A stretch of DNA of 64,000 nt from Morella rubra (GCA_003952965.2 CM025856.1:14648459-14712458); one strand, 5' to 3'. Positions 11,683-25,899 are shown, counted from the stretch's first letter. A program made the numbers and translations. The notes: a model not told the origin generated them from the letters alone.

Positions 11683-14600
11683 ATGGCCTCTGCTTCCTCC
11701 ATGTCAGGTATTTGCTTCTACTCTGTTTGGTCCCTGGGAAAATGTAGGAAAATGGAAGAATTTTAAATTTCAAAGATTCTGTTTCCAATCTTTCTAACTT
11801 CCGCACAAGAAAAAATAGCAAATAGATACATACCCAGTGAACTTTGCCAATTGCCACTGCTGACTTATGTTAACTTTCGTTTTCGTTCTTGTTTTCGGCT
11901 ATCAAAAAGTTTTATCAGTTATCATTAGGAGTTTATCTCTGTTAATTTTTGTATACTGAGTTTTTCCTTATTGGTGATTTTGGGGTTCTGATATACTAAA
12001 GATTGTGTTTGTGTGAATCTTGTAGTCTCGTTAGAATGCGTAAATGTGTGTAATTCACCAAAGTGGGATGGGAGTGGTAGATATGATTGTAGCGTTCTAT
12101 CGTGCGCGTGGAAAGCGCCTAGGGTCTTGACTGGATTCCTTGCAAGCACAGCTCACCCTCCTCAGTGTTCTTCGCCCTCCTGCAGACGAAATGGAAGAAG
12201 ATGCCGCAGTGATTCTGTAAAGTTTCACGATTTTCATAGGAGATTTAGCATTTGAATTTGGTTTCTGCGGGTGGTGTAGACATTGTTGTCTGTTATATGT
12301 TTATTATGGTCAAATCTCTTGAACTCTTTAAATTTTTTTATGCAAGATGATTATTTTTATTCACATGTTTAAAATGTTTAACTCAGGTTGGAATTTAAGC
12401 TAAAGTTGGGATGCCGGCTTCCTAGTATCTCATGACTGTCATAATGTATCGCGCTATATTAGTATGGGACTAAAATAAATTTGGCATGTCTCGAGAATTA
12501 AAATTCATTGCTGAAGATTATAATTATTGTTGGCTTTGTATTAGATTCACATAGACAAGTAAGAAAAAAAACAGCAATGTCATCTGTTATTCCCAATTTT
12601 CTTGGCATAATTGTTAGATCCTTCCCACCTTTTCACAAAAGCAAAATACAATACAAAAAAATATGATTTGTGAAATGATGTCTGTATTGTCAAGCTCAAA
12701 TTGTCTCAAGCAAGTTTGTGGTTCATCACTCGCAAAGTTCCAATCTTTTGGCACACCAATGGGACTTGACCAACAGCAAATGGAACTGCCCATGTAGCTA
12801 GTATTACTGGTCTGTTATACAAACTAGCTTTCATGGTTATCAACCAGTAAAATTGTTCAATCTTCTCCTTTTCCAGAGATGTGAAGCTTTTAATGATAGA
12901 GGTTGCTATATGAGTGAAGCCTCCGGCTTTGTTCTTTTTGGAAGGCACTTTAAACCAAGCTTGCTTCATGTTGCATCTAAAAGATGGCAAATGTGCTGTT
13001 CTTCATTCTACACTTCGAATGAGGTTTCTCCTGAAAGCTTGTGGGAGGTAGGGTCCAGTTATTGCTTGACATCTAGTTGCTATTATAACAATGTTTATAG
13101 TCAATATAAGGATAACTTTTTATTTTGAACTCAAGACTTAACTGATCCTCTGGTTGTCTCAGGATCTTAAGCCCACTATTTCATACCTCTCACCTCAAGG
13201 ACTAGAATTGGTCCATAAAGCTCTTCAGGTTAGCTCTCTTCTTGGCAAGAAATCCACATATTCTCGTTCTTGCAAATCAGTCTCTATTGAGGTGGTGGTC
13301 ATATCTAATTGTAATTTTATTGTGCTGTAGCTGGCTTTTGAGGCTCATGATGGCCAAAAAAGACGCAGTGGAGAGCCCTTCATCATTCATCCAGTTGAAG
13401 TTGCCCGTATACTGGGAGAACTTGTGAGTCATACAAAGAAAATATCTTTTGCAATAATATTCTTCTTGCAATCTGTCAACGAGATTGACTCCAATTCATT
13501 CTTCTAGGAATTGGACTGGGAGTCCATTGCTGCTGGATTACTACATGACACAGTTGAGGATACAAATGTCGTTACTTTTGAAACAATAGAGGAAGAGTTT
13601 GGTGCTACTGTGCGGCGCATTGTAGAAGGAGAGACTAAGGTATAATATATAGGAGTGGATGCTACTGATGGATATCTTTGTTTGTCCGTAACTTGTGTCA
13701 TTCTGGAGAAACTCCTGAATATATATTGGTTGAGAATCAGTATCATATTCTTCTCTTTCCTGATCAGGTATCTAAACTCGGTAAATTGAAGTGTAAGAAT
13801 GAACATGATTCAGTACAAGATGTAAAAGCTGATGACCTGTGTCAGATGTTTCTCGCCATGACAGAGGAGGTGACCTATTTTTTTGGGTGTTTCTCAATGC
13901 TCTGATCTTGACTATATAATAAAACATGTTGAGACTGAAAGTGCTGCTGTTTCAGGTCCGTGTTATTATTGTCAAACTAGCTGACAGGTTACACAACATT
14001 CGAACTCTTTCTCACATGCCCCCACATAAGCAGGTGGTGTATTATGGTGTTATGTTGGTCAGAGATGATTTTTTTTTCTTGGTATTACTATTGAAATTAT
14101 TATTTGTGTGCAGTCCAGCATAGCAAAGGAGACTTTGCAGGTCTTTGCTCCTCTAGCAAAGTTGCTTGGAATGTACAAAATTAAGGTAGACCTTTATCTT
14201 TCCTTAAATGCTTCATTTCTGTTAATGCTTTTAAGTTCTGGACAATTTTTTGCTCACAATCTGCATCATATTGTAATGCTGTCATTAAGCATAGTTTTTA
14301 TTCTTAATCAAATTCATTATTTAAGGTCTATGCATATAAAAAAGTTGAAAATGACGAAATCCAATAAAGTATGGCGATTAAGTTGGTTCTTTAAAATGAA
14401 TAATATCTTCAGTGGCTGTAGTTTGTTTTGAGGTAAGACCGATAGAAAAATCTGGCTAGATGGTATGGACATTCCACCAGATATTTCAGATACATTGTGA
14501 TTTGAGAGTTTAAAACATTCCATCTTACATGGTCCCAAATATGTCATACCATGAGTGAGGCATCTTTCAAGGACTGCTAAATATCTTCCTTTCATTGAAA

Positions 14601-17600
14601 GCTACTTAGTGGTGTTTTGATTTTGGAGATGGTGTTTCACATTTCTTATATGCAAGAAAAGATACATCACCTGTTGTTTGAATCTGCAAATGTGCCAACC
14701 TATTGTTTACTTTATTTTTTTAGAAAAGAAGGAGGGGGGAGGGGGATTGAAAGGGTGTTTGCCCAACGTCCCAACTGTTGACAGTGTTGAATTAAACTGC
14801 ATTTTCAGATTTTTTTTTTCTTTTATCATTATTGTTCTGTCACATCATGTTCAGATAACATATTGGTAGTGCATTGCAGTCAGAACTTGAAAATCTATCC
14901 TTCATGTACACCAATGCTGAAGATTATGCTCAAGTCAAGAGGAGGGTAGCAGACCTGTATAAAGAACATGAGAAAGAACTTGTGGAGGTAATGATCATCT
15001 CTGTTTAGAAGCAAAAATTCTCGAATAGAGCTCTAAAATTATTAAAAATTGCATAGCATGAGATGTTTGAATTCCGCTTTCAGATAAGTTCAGGAGCTTT
15101 CCAGATGTTCTTGTCTTGATGAAATTTACTCATCAACCCTTGTCTCTTTGAATCAGGCAAACAAAATTTTGATGAAGAAGATTGAGGAAGATGAGCTTTT
15201 AAACCTTATGACAGTGAAAACTGAAGTTCGAGCTGTGTGCAAGGAGCCATACAGGTCAAACCAGGACTCTTAACTATTTCCATTTGTTACTTTACTTATT
15301 TGACTTCCAAACCCACTGGTCCTTGACATAACTGATATTATTATGTGCCTCAAGTGGGCAGTTTTAAGTGAATCATTTGTGATTCAGTAGCTTATGGGGT
15401 GATCTATTGCTATGTGGAGATCTCAACATGGACATTAACAGCATATTTCAAAGTGATGCCTTGCCCAGTTGTAATATTGGTTATATATATGCATGGGTAT
15501 GTTTTTGGAAAACATCCCCGTCATGATCCCAAGATGCCTCTTGGGAGAGGACTATTGGGCCCAGAATTAGCTAGATGTTCTATGGAGGCATCATTTTCTT
15601 CTCATGCTTAGGCATCTAAGGTCTATAATAGTTCCTGTTTGAAACAAAATTTACCTATCTTTTCTGATGGCCTGTTGTAATTATTGTCATAGAGGGTTAT
15701 CTGCAAGCCCAGAAAGTGAGATTTGTGTCATTTGCTTGCAGTGTCTATAAAGCATTCCTCAAATCCAAAGGCTCTACAAATGAGCTTAACCCAATTTTAC
15801 AGGTTTGTTTTGATATTATACTTGCACTAAATTGAAAATCGTAAGAAGCAATTCCGGATGTTTCATATATGCTTATCCAAACAGTTTTTCCTGTTTGTCA
15901 CAACCAGCTTCGAATAATCATAAAACCAAAGCCATGCATTGGAGCTGGGCCTTTATGCAGTCCACAGCAGGTAATTCCTTGCCCATGCTGGAGGATCAGA
16001 TATCTTTCAGTGGAATCTATTCAACTGCAGACAACCAAATATACTACTGCAGGATCTTCCACTGCTCTATTTTTTTATTGGTTTTCTTAGTTTTTCTCCT
16101 GGTTGTTGCTTTTTTCACAGATTTGCTACCATATCCTTGGTTTGGTCCATGAAATCTGGACACCTATTCCTCGAGCTGTGAGTATGCTGCTTCTTTTTAT
16201 TTTCGTAGAGTAAATTAGTATAGAATGAAGAACTATAAATAATTGATATATCTTGAATTATTGTTTTTCTTTTTATAACAGGTCAAAGACTATATAGCAA
16301 CCCCAAAGCCTAATGGCTATCAAAGTCTCCACACAACAGTGATTCCTTTCCTTTATGAGAGCATGTTTAGGCTGGAAGTTCAGGTAGACTTGGATGATCA
16401 TTGCTGGGACTTCCCTTTGCTGTGTAGTTGGAAATAAGGCTTTTACTAAGTTAGTTTCTATTCTTTGAGTACTTCTCTTTGCAGGAATCCTTTTGGATTT
16501 TGATTATAATTCATTACGCTAACTTCTAATTGTATTATTTTAGTAATTTATATATTATGTCCAAGGTACTTGTTCATCTTTGGGTTTATCTACCTTTTGG
16601 CAGATAAGAACTGAAGAAATGAACCTTATAGCTGAGAGAGGCATTGCTACTCATTATACTGGGAGAGTATTTCTTACTAGTTTTGTCGGAGATGCAATGC
16701 CTAATGGTAGAAGTTCAAGAGGAAAGACTGTCTGTCTCAACAATGCAAACATTGCTCTCAGGGTACGTTTCCTTTGACAGACTCAGATTAGCAATTACTT
16801 CTTGAACGGCTTCCATGATAAACCTGCTTCATGTCCCTAACTTTAATGCGAATTTCAATTGTAAAGTCCTTTGTTTCCTCCAGATTGGCTGGCTCAATGC
16901 AATCAGAGAATGGCAAGAGGAGTTTGTGGGCAACATGAGCTCTAGGGAATTTGTAGAAACCATCACTAGAGATCTGTTAAGTAGCCGTGTCTTTGTGTTT
17001 ACACCTAGGGGAGAGGTGAGACAGTTGATTTCGATACATCCCAGTTTTTTCTTTTTTTCCTTTTTGTCTTTTGTCTTATCTTTTGCATAATTCATAGGGA
17101 AAGAATTTGGTGCCAAAACCAATGTTAAACCTAAAAATTTTGAAATTTGAAATCTAAAACCAAGACCAAAACTAAAACTAAGTCATAAATCACTTCCCAA
17201 ACAAGCCCTAGTTTCCACATAGAAGAACATTGTCCTCAAGTTTCCTGACAGCTGACGTTATGAGCAGATTAAGAACCTGCCTAAGGGGGCGACTGTTATT
17301 GACTATGCTTATATGATACACACAGAAATTGGCAACAAGATGGTGGCTGCAAAGGTATATTTCTAAATTTTAACTGGTTTGATATTCTTTGGAGCAATTG
17401 AAAAACAAAAGTTTAGAGAAAGTTTAGAGTATCTGACTTTGATGGATGACTTTCTTTTTGCAGGTTAACGGGAATCTTGTTGCTCCCATGCATGTTCTTG
17501 AAAATGCAGAAGTCGTGGAGATAATCACCTATAGTGTGAGTATTAATCAAGTGGGGTTAATAATTTAATTATCTCCTTTTCATTAGAGGAAGTGTGAAGA

Positions 17601-19526
17601 TGTCATAGTTTTCCCCTCAATTTCCAGTCGCATATGGACATAATAAGAATATTATCCTTTGGATGGGCATCTCTGTGCATTGCTTGTCTCTCATGCAAAG
17701 TTGGTGACACATTGCTTTTTGTCTTGAGAGAACCCTTGACAACCACTTCTTCTAGACCATATCTTGAGAAATTTTTTGTCACTACTTGTGAATATATCTG
17801 GTTGAAACCATCAACAAATATATGTGTGCATGGTGGGCAAACCATAAGAAGACAAACTAATAAAATTCCAGTTGCATCTCTGTTAAACCTTGAATTTTTG
17901 CTTTAGGATATGGACAAAGTGGTACTTCCTTTTTCTGCTTTCAAATTTCTTGTATATCTTGCTTTGTAATTTTGTTGCAACATGTTGGATACTATTCGAT
18001 CAAGTCTAATCTGTCCAGCAGATGATCTCAAACAAATAACACAAAGCAGTGTCCGAAGCTTTTTGTTGTTTTATGTGCAATACAAATCACCTGGACTGCT
18101 GAAGGCTTATAATTTCTTGATTTACCAGGCACTCTCGAGCAAATCTGCTTTCCAGAGGCATAAGCAATGGTTGCAGCATGCTAAAACACGTAGCGCCAGG
18201 CACAAAATCATGAAAGTAGGCATTTGTTATGTGAAATATGGATGCCACGTCATTCCTATTTCTAGTAGCCTTTCCTAATGTAATTAGCATTTTATCTTGG
18301 TGTGTAGTTTCTAAGGGAACAAGCTGCCCTATCTGCTGCTGAGATAACAGCTGATGCAGTAACTAACTTCATTGCTGATTCTGAAGACGGGAGTGAAGCA
18401 GAAGAGCTCCCAGATCCTTCGAAGTGGAGCAAACCTATGTGGGGGAAAATCCTTGTGAATGTTATGGAAATGTCATCCCCGGGGAGAAAAAATGGAAGTA
18501 TTTGGGTCCCTAAGGTCAATGGGAAACACAGTAAGCATGTCCAGCATGTAAGTTTGAAGGTTGAAGGGGATGTGTTATCGCAGGGAAATGGTGTTGCCAA
18601 GATGATGCAAGCTAACATTCCGCTGTACAAAGAGGTCTTACCCAGTTTGGAAAGTTGGCAGGCTAGCAAGATTACTGCTTGGCACAATCTTGAAGGGCAT
18701 TCCATCCAATGGTTTTGTGTGGTGTGCATAGATAGAAGAGGTAAGCTTTTTCCTTGGCTCAAGAAAACCATCTTTGCATTCTTCTTGCTTCATAAGGAGG
18801 CTTCAAACAGAAATGGGCATATAATGCTAGTGGGCATGCATGAGTCCTCTGACTCCCCTGTACTTTTAGGCCGTATCTATAGATCAAATGGATATTTTCA
18901 TGGCATAAGATAAAATTCTTCTGTAATTTTTCAGTTGCAGTCTTTTATGGTGATCCCCCCACCAATAGTTGTATAATTTGTTGTCGGTACTTTAGGAAGT
19001 TTAGATTTCCTCTCATGAATGTGTCAGTTGAACTAGTTACTATTGTTGGATAATAATGTCAGGCATGATGGCTGAGGTTACGACAGCATTGGCAGCTGCA
19101 GGCATTTCCATATGTTCTTGCCTGGTGAGTGCTTGAAATTGATTCAACAGATGGTTTTTTGAATGGGGCTTATCAATATCTGTGAACAGTGCTATTTTGT
19201 TAAGTAACACAAGCACTTTTACTTTGGTTGCCAGGCTGAAATTGATGGAGGAAGGGGAATGGCTGTCATGTTATTTCATGTTGAGGGAAACCTGGAATAT
19301 TTGGTAGTCCACTGGATCTGTTCTCCAATCTGATGCTATCACTACATGTTTGGCTGTTAGTGTGTATTTGTATCATGTTTAATCTATATAGTCATGATGT
19401 AAGAAATTCTTTTTATCACAGGTTAATGCTTGTTCTAGCATAGACCTAATCCTTGGTGTTTTGGGGTGGTCTACGGGTTGCAGCTGGCCAAGCTCAATGG
19501 AGACCCACCAATTTCTTGAATGCTGA
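11683..19526 (+). CDS. RSH1: RelA/SpoT homologue 1, chloroplastic (24 coding exons)
   Basis: Predicted 874-residue chloroplast protein that makes or degrades the alarmone (p)ppGpp. Exons: 11683-11707, 12026-12216, 12877-13047, 13163-13228, 13331-13423, 13508-13639, 13768-13869, 13956-14033, 14114-14185, 14880-14987, 15157-15254, 15742-15802, 15908-15970, 16121-16177, 16282-16383, 16604-16762, 16884-17015, 17268-17354, 17464-17535, 18129-18215, 18308-18740, 19063-19124, 19235-19303, 19422-19526. All junctions are GT-AG and the frame stays open to a TGA. Domains in order: transit-peptide-like N-terminus; HD hydrolase (H195-D196 in GLLHDTVEDT; KLADRLHN follows); RelA/SpoT synthetase-like fold (ATPKPNGYQSLHTTV near 445-459); TGS (about 557-620); C-terminal ACT (about 790-874). 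Length is close to the 884 residues I recall for Arabidopsis RSH1. Near residues 369-382 (EVRAVCKEPYSVYK), the glycine that active synthetases carry before the YSI motif appears to be absent. That suggests a hydrolase-only enzyme, as reported for Arabidopsis RSH1. The gene looks intact. Confidence 0.95.
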
Positions 19527-21039
19527 ATGATAAGCAGGGTGAATAAGTCCAGCAAGGTCAACCAGCGAAACTGGCCTGGGTATGAAGTTTTTGTTCGCGG
19601 TAAATTCCGATTTGAGGTGATATATCCTAGATTTTGGGTATTTAGGTAGTTCTCATCTATTGTTTGCACACTCATTACCAAATAAACTAGCAGCAGCCTA
19701 AGAGCGTAGTCTGTGGATTGAGGGCATTGTATATAGAATCAAGAGTTAGATGTAGGTATACACTTTGTAAAGATGATTGGGAGGACAAGTCAGCGAAACA
19801 ATTATAGAAAGGAAAGTAAGAGATCGATGCTATATATGTACATTTTTCTTTTTCAACTTTTGAGGCTACTATCTTCTGCTCCATGTGTTTTTTGCATTAC
19901 CGGAAAAAGACCCCTTCTGATTTTTATGGGAATTGTGTTACACTGTTGTGGCATGGCTTCATTACATCGTTGAGTGGTAGAGTTTCATTGAATCTGTGTG
20001 ATAGGCCAGAACCAGTATTGCAGCATTGCAACTTAGTGAGAACATATAGGTGCCCACACAAATTGCAGAATAAATTCCGGATAGGGTGCTAATTTACACC
20101 TGCTATACACCACCTTAGTGATGGTAGTAGTGTAAGGTTGACCAATGCCTGGTATCCAATCTAGATGAAAGTTTTTAGGGTGTATGAAGAGTTGATGGCA
20201 GCTCTCATAGCTAATAAATAGGCCATCAGTTGGATTTTCAGTTATTGGCGACTGTGAGATTTTTGATGGTAGAGCTATTCCTAATCTCTGCTGTAAGAAA
20301 GCTGTCGCTTGAGGGTTGTACGTATGGTATAACTTCTCAAATATGGCCACTGCGTTGAAAGTTAACTAAGCACGCCAAATGTCGTGCTGTAGCTAATTGA
20401 TCTTATCAGACGTGCGCATTCGCTTGGTTATGGCTCATGCTACTATTCTCTCAGATCTTTCTTTTCAGAAGTGTTTTTGTACTTGTCTAAAACTCCTAAA
20501 TCAGTGGCTTCTGCAACATATTCATGATTGTACTTGCATATCCAAATTTCAGCGTTGCATGGGGCTTTATGAGGGCAGAGACGCAAGCATTAAAAGTAGC
20601 GTACACTTCTACGTTTAAAATTTTAAGAAATTGCATTTTTTTCAAAAAAATAAACAAAATGACGATTATGCCTTTTAAATAGAATTTACTATTTGAATTT
20701 TTAATTTTTAATTGCATAATTGATAATTTTTTTATTAAATAAAAGTCAATTTTCATCGAAGGTGTAATGTGTTAGAATGAGTAATTTGTGAGTGCAATTT
20801 CTCAATAATGTGATATTTAAGATGCAAAATGTAAAACAAGTAGTTGATGGATGAAAAATATGCTCTCCACGTTGAGAACAGATCAAAATGTCAAACAAGT
20901 GATAGTTTGGCAGATGAAAAATCTGCTCTCCTAATTGAGAACAGTGCTTTTTCTAAAGCTCATTGGGTAATGATAGTCGTTACAAATTAATTAAGCAGAT
21001 AATAATAGGTCAGCTTTGCGATTCTGTAGACTAATAGCG
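19527..21039. other. RSH1 3' UTR and convergent intergenic space
   Basis: The RSH1 3' UTR must begin at 19527; possible poly(A) signals (AATAAA-like) lie near 19680 and 20069. At about 20825-20946 a unit of roughly 61 bp occurs twice in tandem with small differences; both copies contain GATGAAAAAT and GAGAACAG. Nothing else is recognisable. The next gene points toward RSH1 from the other strand. Confidence 0.45.
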
Positions 21040-22651
21040 TCAGCAGCAACGTCCAGGCCATTGATCTGAGTGATATATATATTCATAAAGCTCATTTAAT
21101 GGGCCTAGGTCAGATAGACCGTTCCACCTGTTAACTGGTCTCACCGTTACTGGCTCCGCCTTTTCCTTCCAAATCTTGTTTTGATTTCCAGCGGTTGTTT
21201 TCAAGGTATAAGCATTCTTGTAGCTGTCAGAGTAACCAGGCTCCTCTAACAGAGCTGTTTTTTCTTCTTTTTCCTCCTTCACAGAGTTTTGGAGAAGGGT
21301 ATCCGTTTGATCTGATTGTTTTCTTGATTCCATTAACATCTCTTCTCGTTCGGCGTTCAATTCCATGGCAGAGTCCCCTGTACCTTCTGAGCTATCCTTG
21401 CTTTCCTCCTCAATGCATGTCTCTTCCTTGTCATCTTTCTCTTCTTCGACTGATTTCCTAGCTAAATTTTGTTCTTCCATCTCTTCTGCATACACAATCA
21501 GAAATGCGTCATAGGCTTTTCCATTTTCAGTAGTTTTCATGGATATAGTTTCTTTTTCCTCTCGGATGGAGTCCACCACGATTTCGTTAATCGAATTAAT
21601 GGGAGTCTCCCATGCCGGAGATGAAGGACGTCCTTCTATGGCACCGAAAAGCACTGCTTCTGTTTCTGTTTTCATGGATATTGAATCGTTTTTCTTCGTG
21701 CTGGAGTCAGTCATGGTTTCTTCAGTCAAAACGGGACTCTCCGGTGGTGGCAATGGAGGTTCTTCAATGGCCCCAGAAAGCATTGTTTCTGCTGTCATGG
21801 ACGTTGACTCATGTTCATCGATGTCGGAGTCATTCTTCTCCGTGGTTTCTTCAATCGAGATGGGACTTTCTGGCTTTGGCGATGAAGATTCTTCACTGAC
21901 GCCACAGTCATCGCTCGACGCAGTGCTTTCTGGTTTTGAATAATCACCAAGAATAATCTCTTGATGATCAATCGGGGAATCCAGTACTTTTTCCTTGCTG
22001 ATTTCAGTAGTACATGTCTACAAAGAATTAGGAATGACATTAGCGTTTGTTTTTGCAGTAACCCATAATAATTCATAGACCACAGAAAACGGCAGATTAC
22101 GACCCAATTCAATTGAGTGAACATCGGATTCAGATTCATACCCTACTCTTGCCGACCTAGGATTATCAAGGGGGAGTAGTGAATTATATACCAGGATCAA
22201 GTTTTCAGAGGAGACCAAAGTCAGCTCCTCGGGATCAATTGGTGTAACGCTGATTTTTGACGTTCCATTGCTTGTGGAGCTGCAGATTGATCGCTACCTA
22301 AAATTAATTCATCATAGACATGGATAAACACATAATCACTCAACAGAATTAAAATAAAAGTGCTGACCATGAACCATGATGAGTGACTAGCGCTGAAGTA
22401 GGAAGTTTCAGCCCTTCGTCTTCCTTCTGGCAGCTGGAATCGCTCTTTGATTCTTTGGGTACACCGCTGGGCTGTTTGGAGCTCTTACTGGCCTCCCCTC
22501 TTCTGTCCTTGAATTTCAAAACTGCTATCAAACTTGCAACAGCGAAGGCTCCTCCCAACACAACCACCCCTGCAATGCCACCGCATCCGCCTAGGCTGAT
22601 TTCTGTCCTCTTCTTCTCTTGCGGCCTGCTCCTGCCTCTTTGCTCCTCCAT
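21040..22651 (-). CDS. Unrecognised acidic protein with one N-terminal membrane segment
   Basis: Function unknown. Exon 1 (22651-22368) starts MEEQRGRSRPQEKKRTE, a basic cytosol-like head, followed by one hydrophobic helix rich in Gly/Ala/Val (about residues 20-45) and then a Lys/Ser-rich stretch. Exon 2 begins at about 22279 (acceptor CTGCAG) and encodes SNGTSKISVTPIDPEEL. Its donor is ambiguous: CTG|GTATAT or AGA|GTAGGG both keep the frame. Exon 3 (22017-21040) is long and strongly acidic, with repeated GAIE(E/G) and EE/KE blocks and likely disorder or coiled coil, ending in a conserved-looking aromatic tail (LNELYEYIYHSDQWP). Total is about 450 residues. One-pass anchoring with an acidic tail is visible; localisation and partners are not. 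The frame is open throughout, so it is probably a real gene. Confidence 0.65.
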
Positions 22652-23428
22652 AAAAATTTGGTCTCCACCGCTTTCCGGGCCTGCCTGCAGACACTTATCT
22701 AGCTTGTTGGGGTTTTAGCAATAATCAAAGGGGTTGTTTTTCTTATGGGAAGATAGAGGTTTAAACCGACAGGCATATTCTCACTTGGCATCTCATTGCC
22801 CTGCCACCTCGTTCACAAACGAAGATTCTATACTAGTCTCACCTCCTATCAAAGCACATAGGCCATGCACCTAAGAAATTAGGGTTATGTGCTCTTGATT
22901 TCTATTACAGCCGATAAGCCACCGTCTTTATACCCAATGAGTTTATAATTACGTGTCCCCAACAAAATCGGCGAGAAGAATTAAAGATTTCGTAGGTGAG
23001 ACTTTTAGAAGGATCCGTCACAATCGTGATATACTCGATGATGTTGAAAACCACACGAGATGAAGGCCGGCGCCTCCACTTTAAAGATGCTTTAACAAAT
23101 AGAATATCGACTTGGGCCTAATAAAAGGGTTGGAGGGTTTAAAACCAATAGAATTTTAAGCACTTAATTAATTGGCTAAACAAAAATAATGTAGAGAAAA
23201 GAAAGCTTGTGGGTACAGTTGCACCTAGCTCACTACTTTTTTTTTTAATCAAGACTACGACTTCCATTGCCCTCAATGCAACCTATGGGGGATCAACCCC
23301 TAAATACAACCAGTTCATACCTAGCTCACTACTTAGCCTGCTAACAAACGTCTGTATCTCGTAATCTTGCAGCTACTTCTTCTTACTTGTATATTTGATC
23401 AGCACTCTTTGCACGAACAAATCAAGTA

Positions 23429-23460
<32 letters not shown>

Positions 23461-25554
23461 CAGGATCTTTTCAATTTTTTTTTTTTTTTTTTTTTGTCTC
23501 TTTACAATTTGTGGTGAATCCTCCCTTCCAATATTAATTACTAATTCATATGTATCACCTCCACCCCAAGAGCATCTTCTATTCATATATATATATATAT
23601 ATATATATACTTGTTGTATTGATTATATACTAAAATAAAAGTGAAAGGACAAAAAGGCAGTATCTAATTGGAACCGAGGGATAATATATATCAAACAAAG
23701 TCTAGACATTCACATATTTTATTCACCTTCCTTGCATCATTGTATACATCTCTCGATCGTTTTCATGTGTCTTTAATTTTCTGTGTATCTGGATTCATCT
23801 TTGTTTTATGACGAATTGCTTTTAGGACGTTGATGCGCAGGTGTTTCAAGGCCCAACAAATGAGGATCAATTTGTTAGTTTTCAACTTCGCTTGGGTATC
23901 ATTGCGTGGATTTCTTTTTCGTTCTTTCAAATTAACTAAGAAAAAAAAAAGAACTTGACCGAGGTATAGTTAGAAAATCATGAATACTTTGTTGGTAGCT
24001 ACTTTGTCTTTCATATCACACAAATCACATTTGCAACCCAAAACTTTATGGGTGTTGGTGGTACCTAATTAATTGTCGTCCTAAATCAAAGTGTCAAGGA
24101 GGGATCAAGATCTTCTCTAAATTTGTTACTCGAATTGCAAACTCCAATTCAAAGATAAATATATATGGTATTTAGTTCCTACAACATTTTATATTGTTCG
24201 TATTAAGTATCAGAAAGTGTGGATCCTATAGTGGAACTCACATACTATATCTATCTCTTGTCAAATTTGATCATTCAATTTGAACTAAAAATTAGAAACG
24301 ATCTCTATCTATCAAAGTGATTAGGTTAAGTTAGGTCAAGTGAGTTGAGTCGGAATAAGTTTAAAAAATTATTGCTTATAACCTAGAACTAGATCTAGGG
24401 TAACTTAGAGGTGGCCTCCTGCCATATCTGAGTTAATGTGTGGGGGAGGGTTAATTATAACCTAGAACTAGGTTTAGGTCACTTGTTAACTTAGAAGTAT
24501 TCGGTGAGGAAGCTGAGGGGGAGGGGAGCTTCCTAAACTGTGTAGAGATTGGTAACATTTTGTAATGTTATGCACCTAGTGACGAAGCGAGAAATAAGTT
24601 CTTGGGGGGCCAATTGTATAAAATTTTACTTTGGGTGTTAAAATGAATAAATTGTAAAATTTTGCCAATATATAGAGGACGGGTCTGCAACATCTAGCGC
24701 CGTCGATTCTGTTTCCCTGATTGACATTTGCGATGGTTGGTTAAAGCATGAGAACACATGGGCCTCCCAGCCCAGTTTCTAAGAGTAAATGTGCGTTGCT
24801 CAGAAAATTTGGACATCGTCAAGCCCTTTCGTTAAAGTGGCATGCAACCCTTTTTCAGATGTTGATGGTTAGGGCCCATTGATACAAACCACCACATGGG
24901 GCCCATTGAGACTTTAATTCTGGTTCTCCATATTCCAGCCCGTTAGAAAACTTCAGACCCATTCGGCCGCATGGTTTGTACAGAGGGCTTGCCCTGGGTT
25001 AAAAATAAACAAAAGAGGAGGTTCCACGTAATCCTGTATAGAATTGAACAATTTTGATTTTGGTTTAACGTGACTAGGATTCCCGCAGTTTCTGTCGGAA
25101 TTGCATATGTAATTTGAAAAGACAGATAGACACGTACAATAGATGAACCCTAAACTATAATGTGTAATCTACTTTTATTTTTTTTTGAATTACACTATGT
25201 AATTTAGATAGAAAATTACAAAAATTTCTGGTCCAGTTCAAAAAAAGAATTTCATATATTTAATCGTTTTGTCCTAAGTCTCGCCAGTAGCCATTTATGA
25301 TCTTAATTTTTTTTTCTACGTCATTTATGATCTTAATTAGGGAGCATTTGGTTTGGGAACTCTGCATTGGGACATAACTTAATTAAGAAGCACTCCGAGG
25401 CATGCACCCAATTATTAGTAAAAACAAATTTCTCTGGACAAAATATATCTCCAGAATCCAAGTGGAAGTGGGAGCGAATATTGCTGTTTTCTTTAGCAAC
25501 CTGTCTCCTCTACTTCCAATTTCCGGAGAATTAACCATTCGATATTCATGATTT
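22652..25554. other. Intergenic DNA with simple repeats
   Basis: I see no gene. It holds TA repeats at 23434-23460 and 23586-23609, a T-tract at 23475-23495, and a retroposon stub at 23238-23318 (listed separately). Two related lines containing TATAACCTAGAACTAG occur near 24376 and 24458. Poly-T tracts occur near 25170 and 25307. The end at 25555 is where the Ole e 1 pseudogene stops. Confidence 0.5.
23238..23318 (-). mobile_element. 81 bp retroposon stub
   Basis: The insert begins with a T-tract and is bounded by a perfect 15 bp repeat, ACCTAGCTCACTACT, at 23223-23237 and 23319-23333. The T-tract on the left is a reversed A-tail, so the insert runs on the minus strand. It is a heavily 5'-truncated LINE or a SINE fragment. 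Confidence 0.75.
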
Positions 25555-25899
25555 TTATTCGGAAGTGAAAAAGAAAGGCTCAATAGTGTACAATTTCATC
25601 TTCTTGTCTTAGAGGAAACGATAAGAACCAAGGAGAGCCCCACTAATCCCATTATTTTTGTCCGTTAGGACATCACAAGTCTCTGACGGAGAGAGCTCAA
25701 GGAAAGCCCGGCACTCCGCGCGTGAGCCTCCTCCTATCTTGGACCTCCCAAGGAGACAACGTTGCGAAGAAGTAACCATTCTTATCACAAGGATCACTCA
25801 GGAACGTGAAAGGAGCCGCCTCAAACCCTTGCTCATCCACAGCTAAACATGTTATCCTGGCCACAGCTCCTAAGGGAACACAACAACTAGAAGAGCGAA

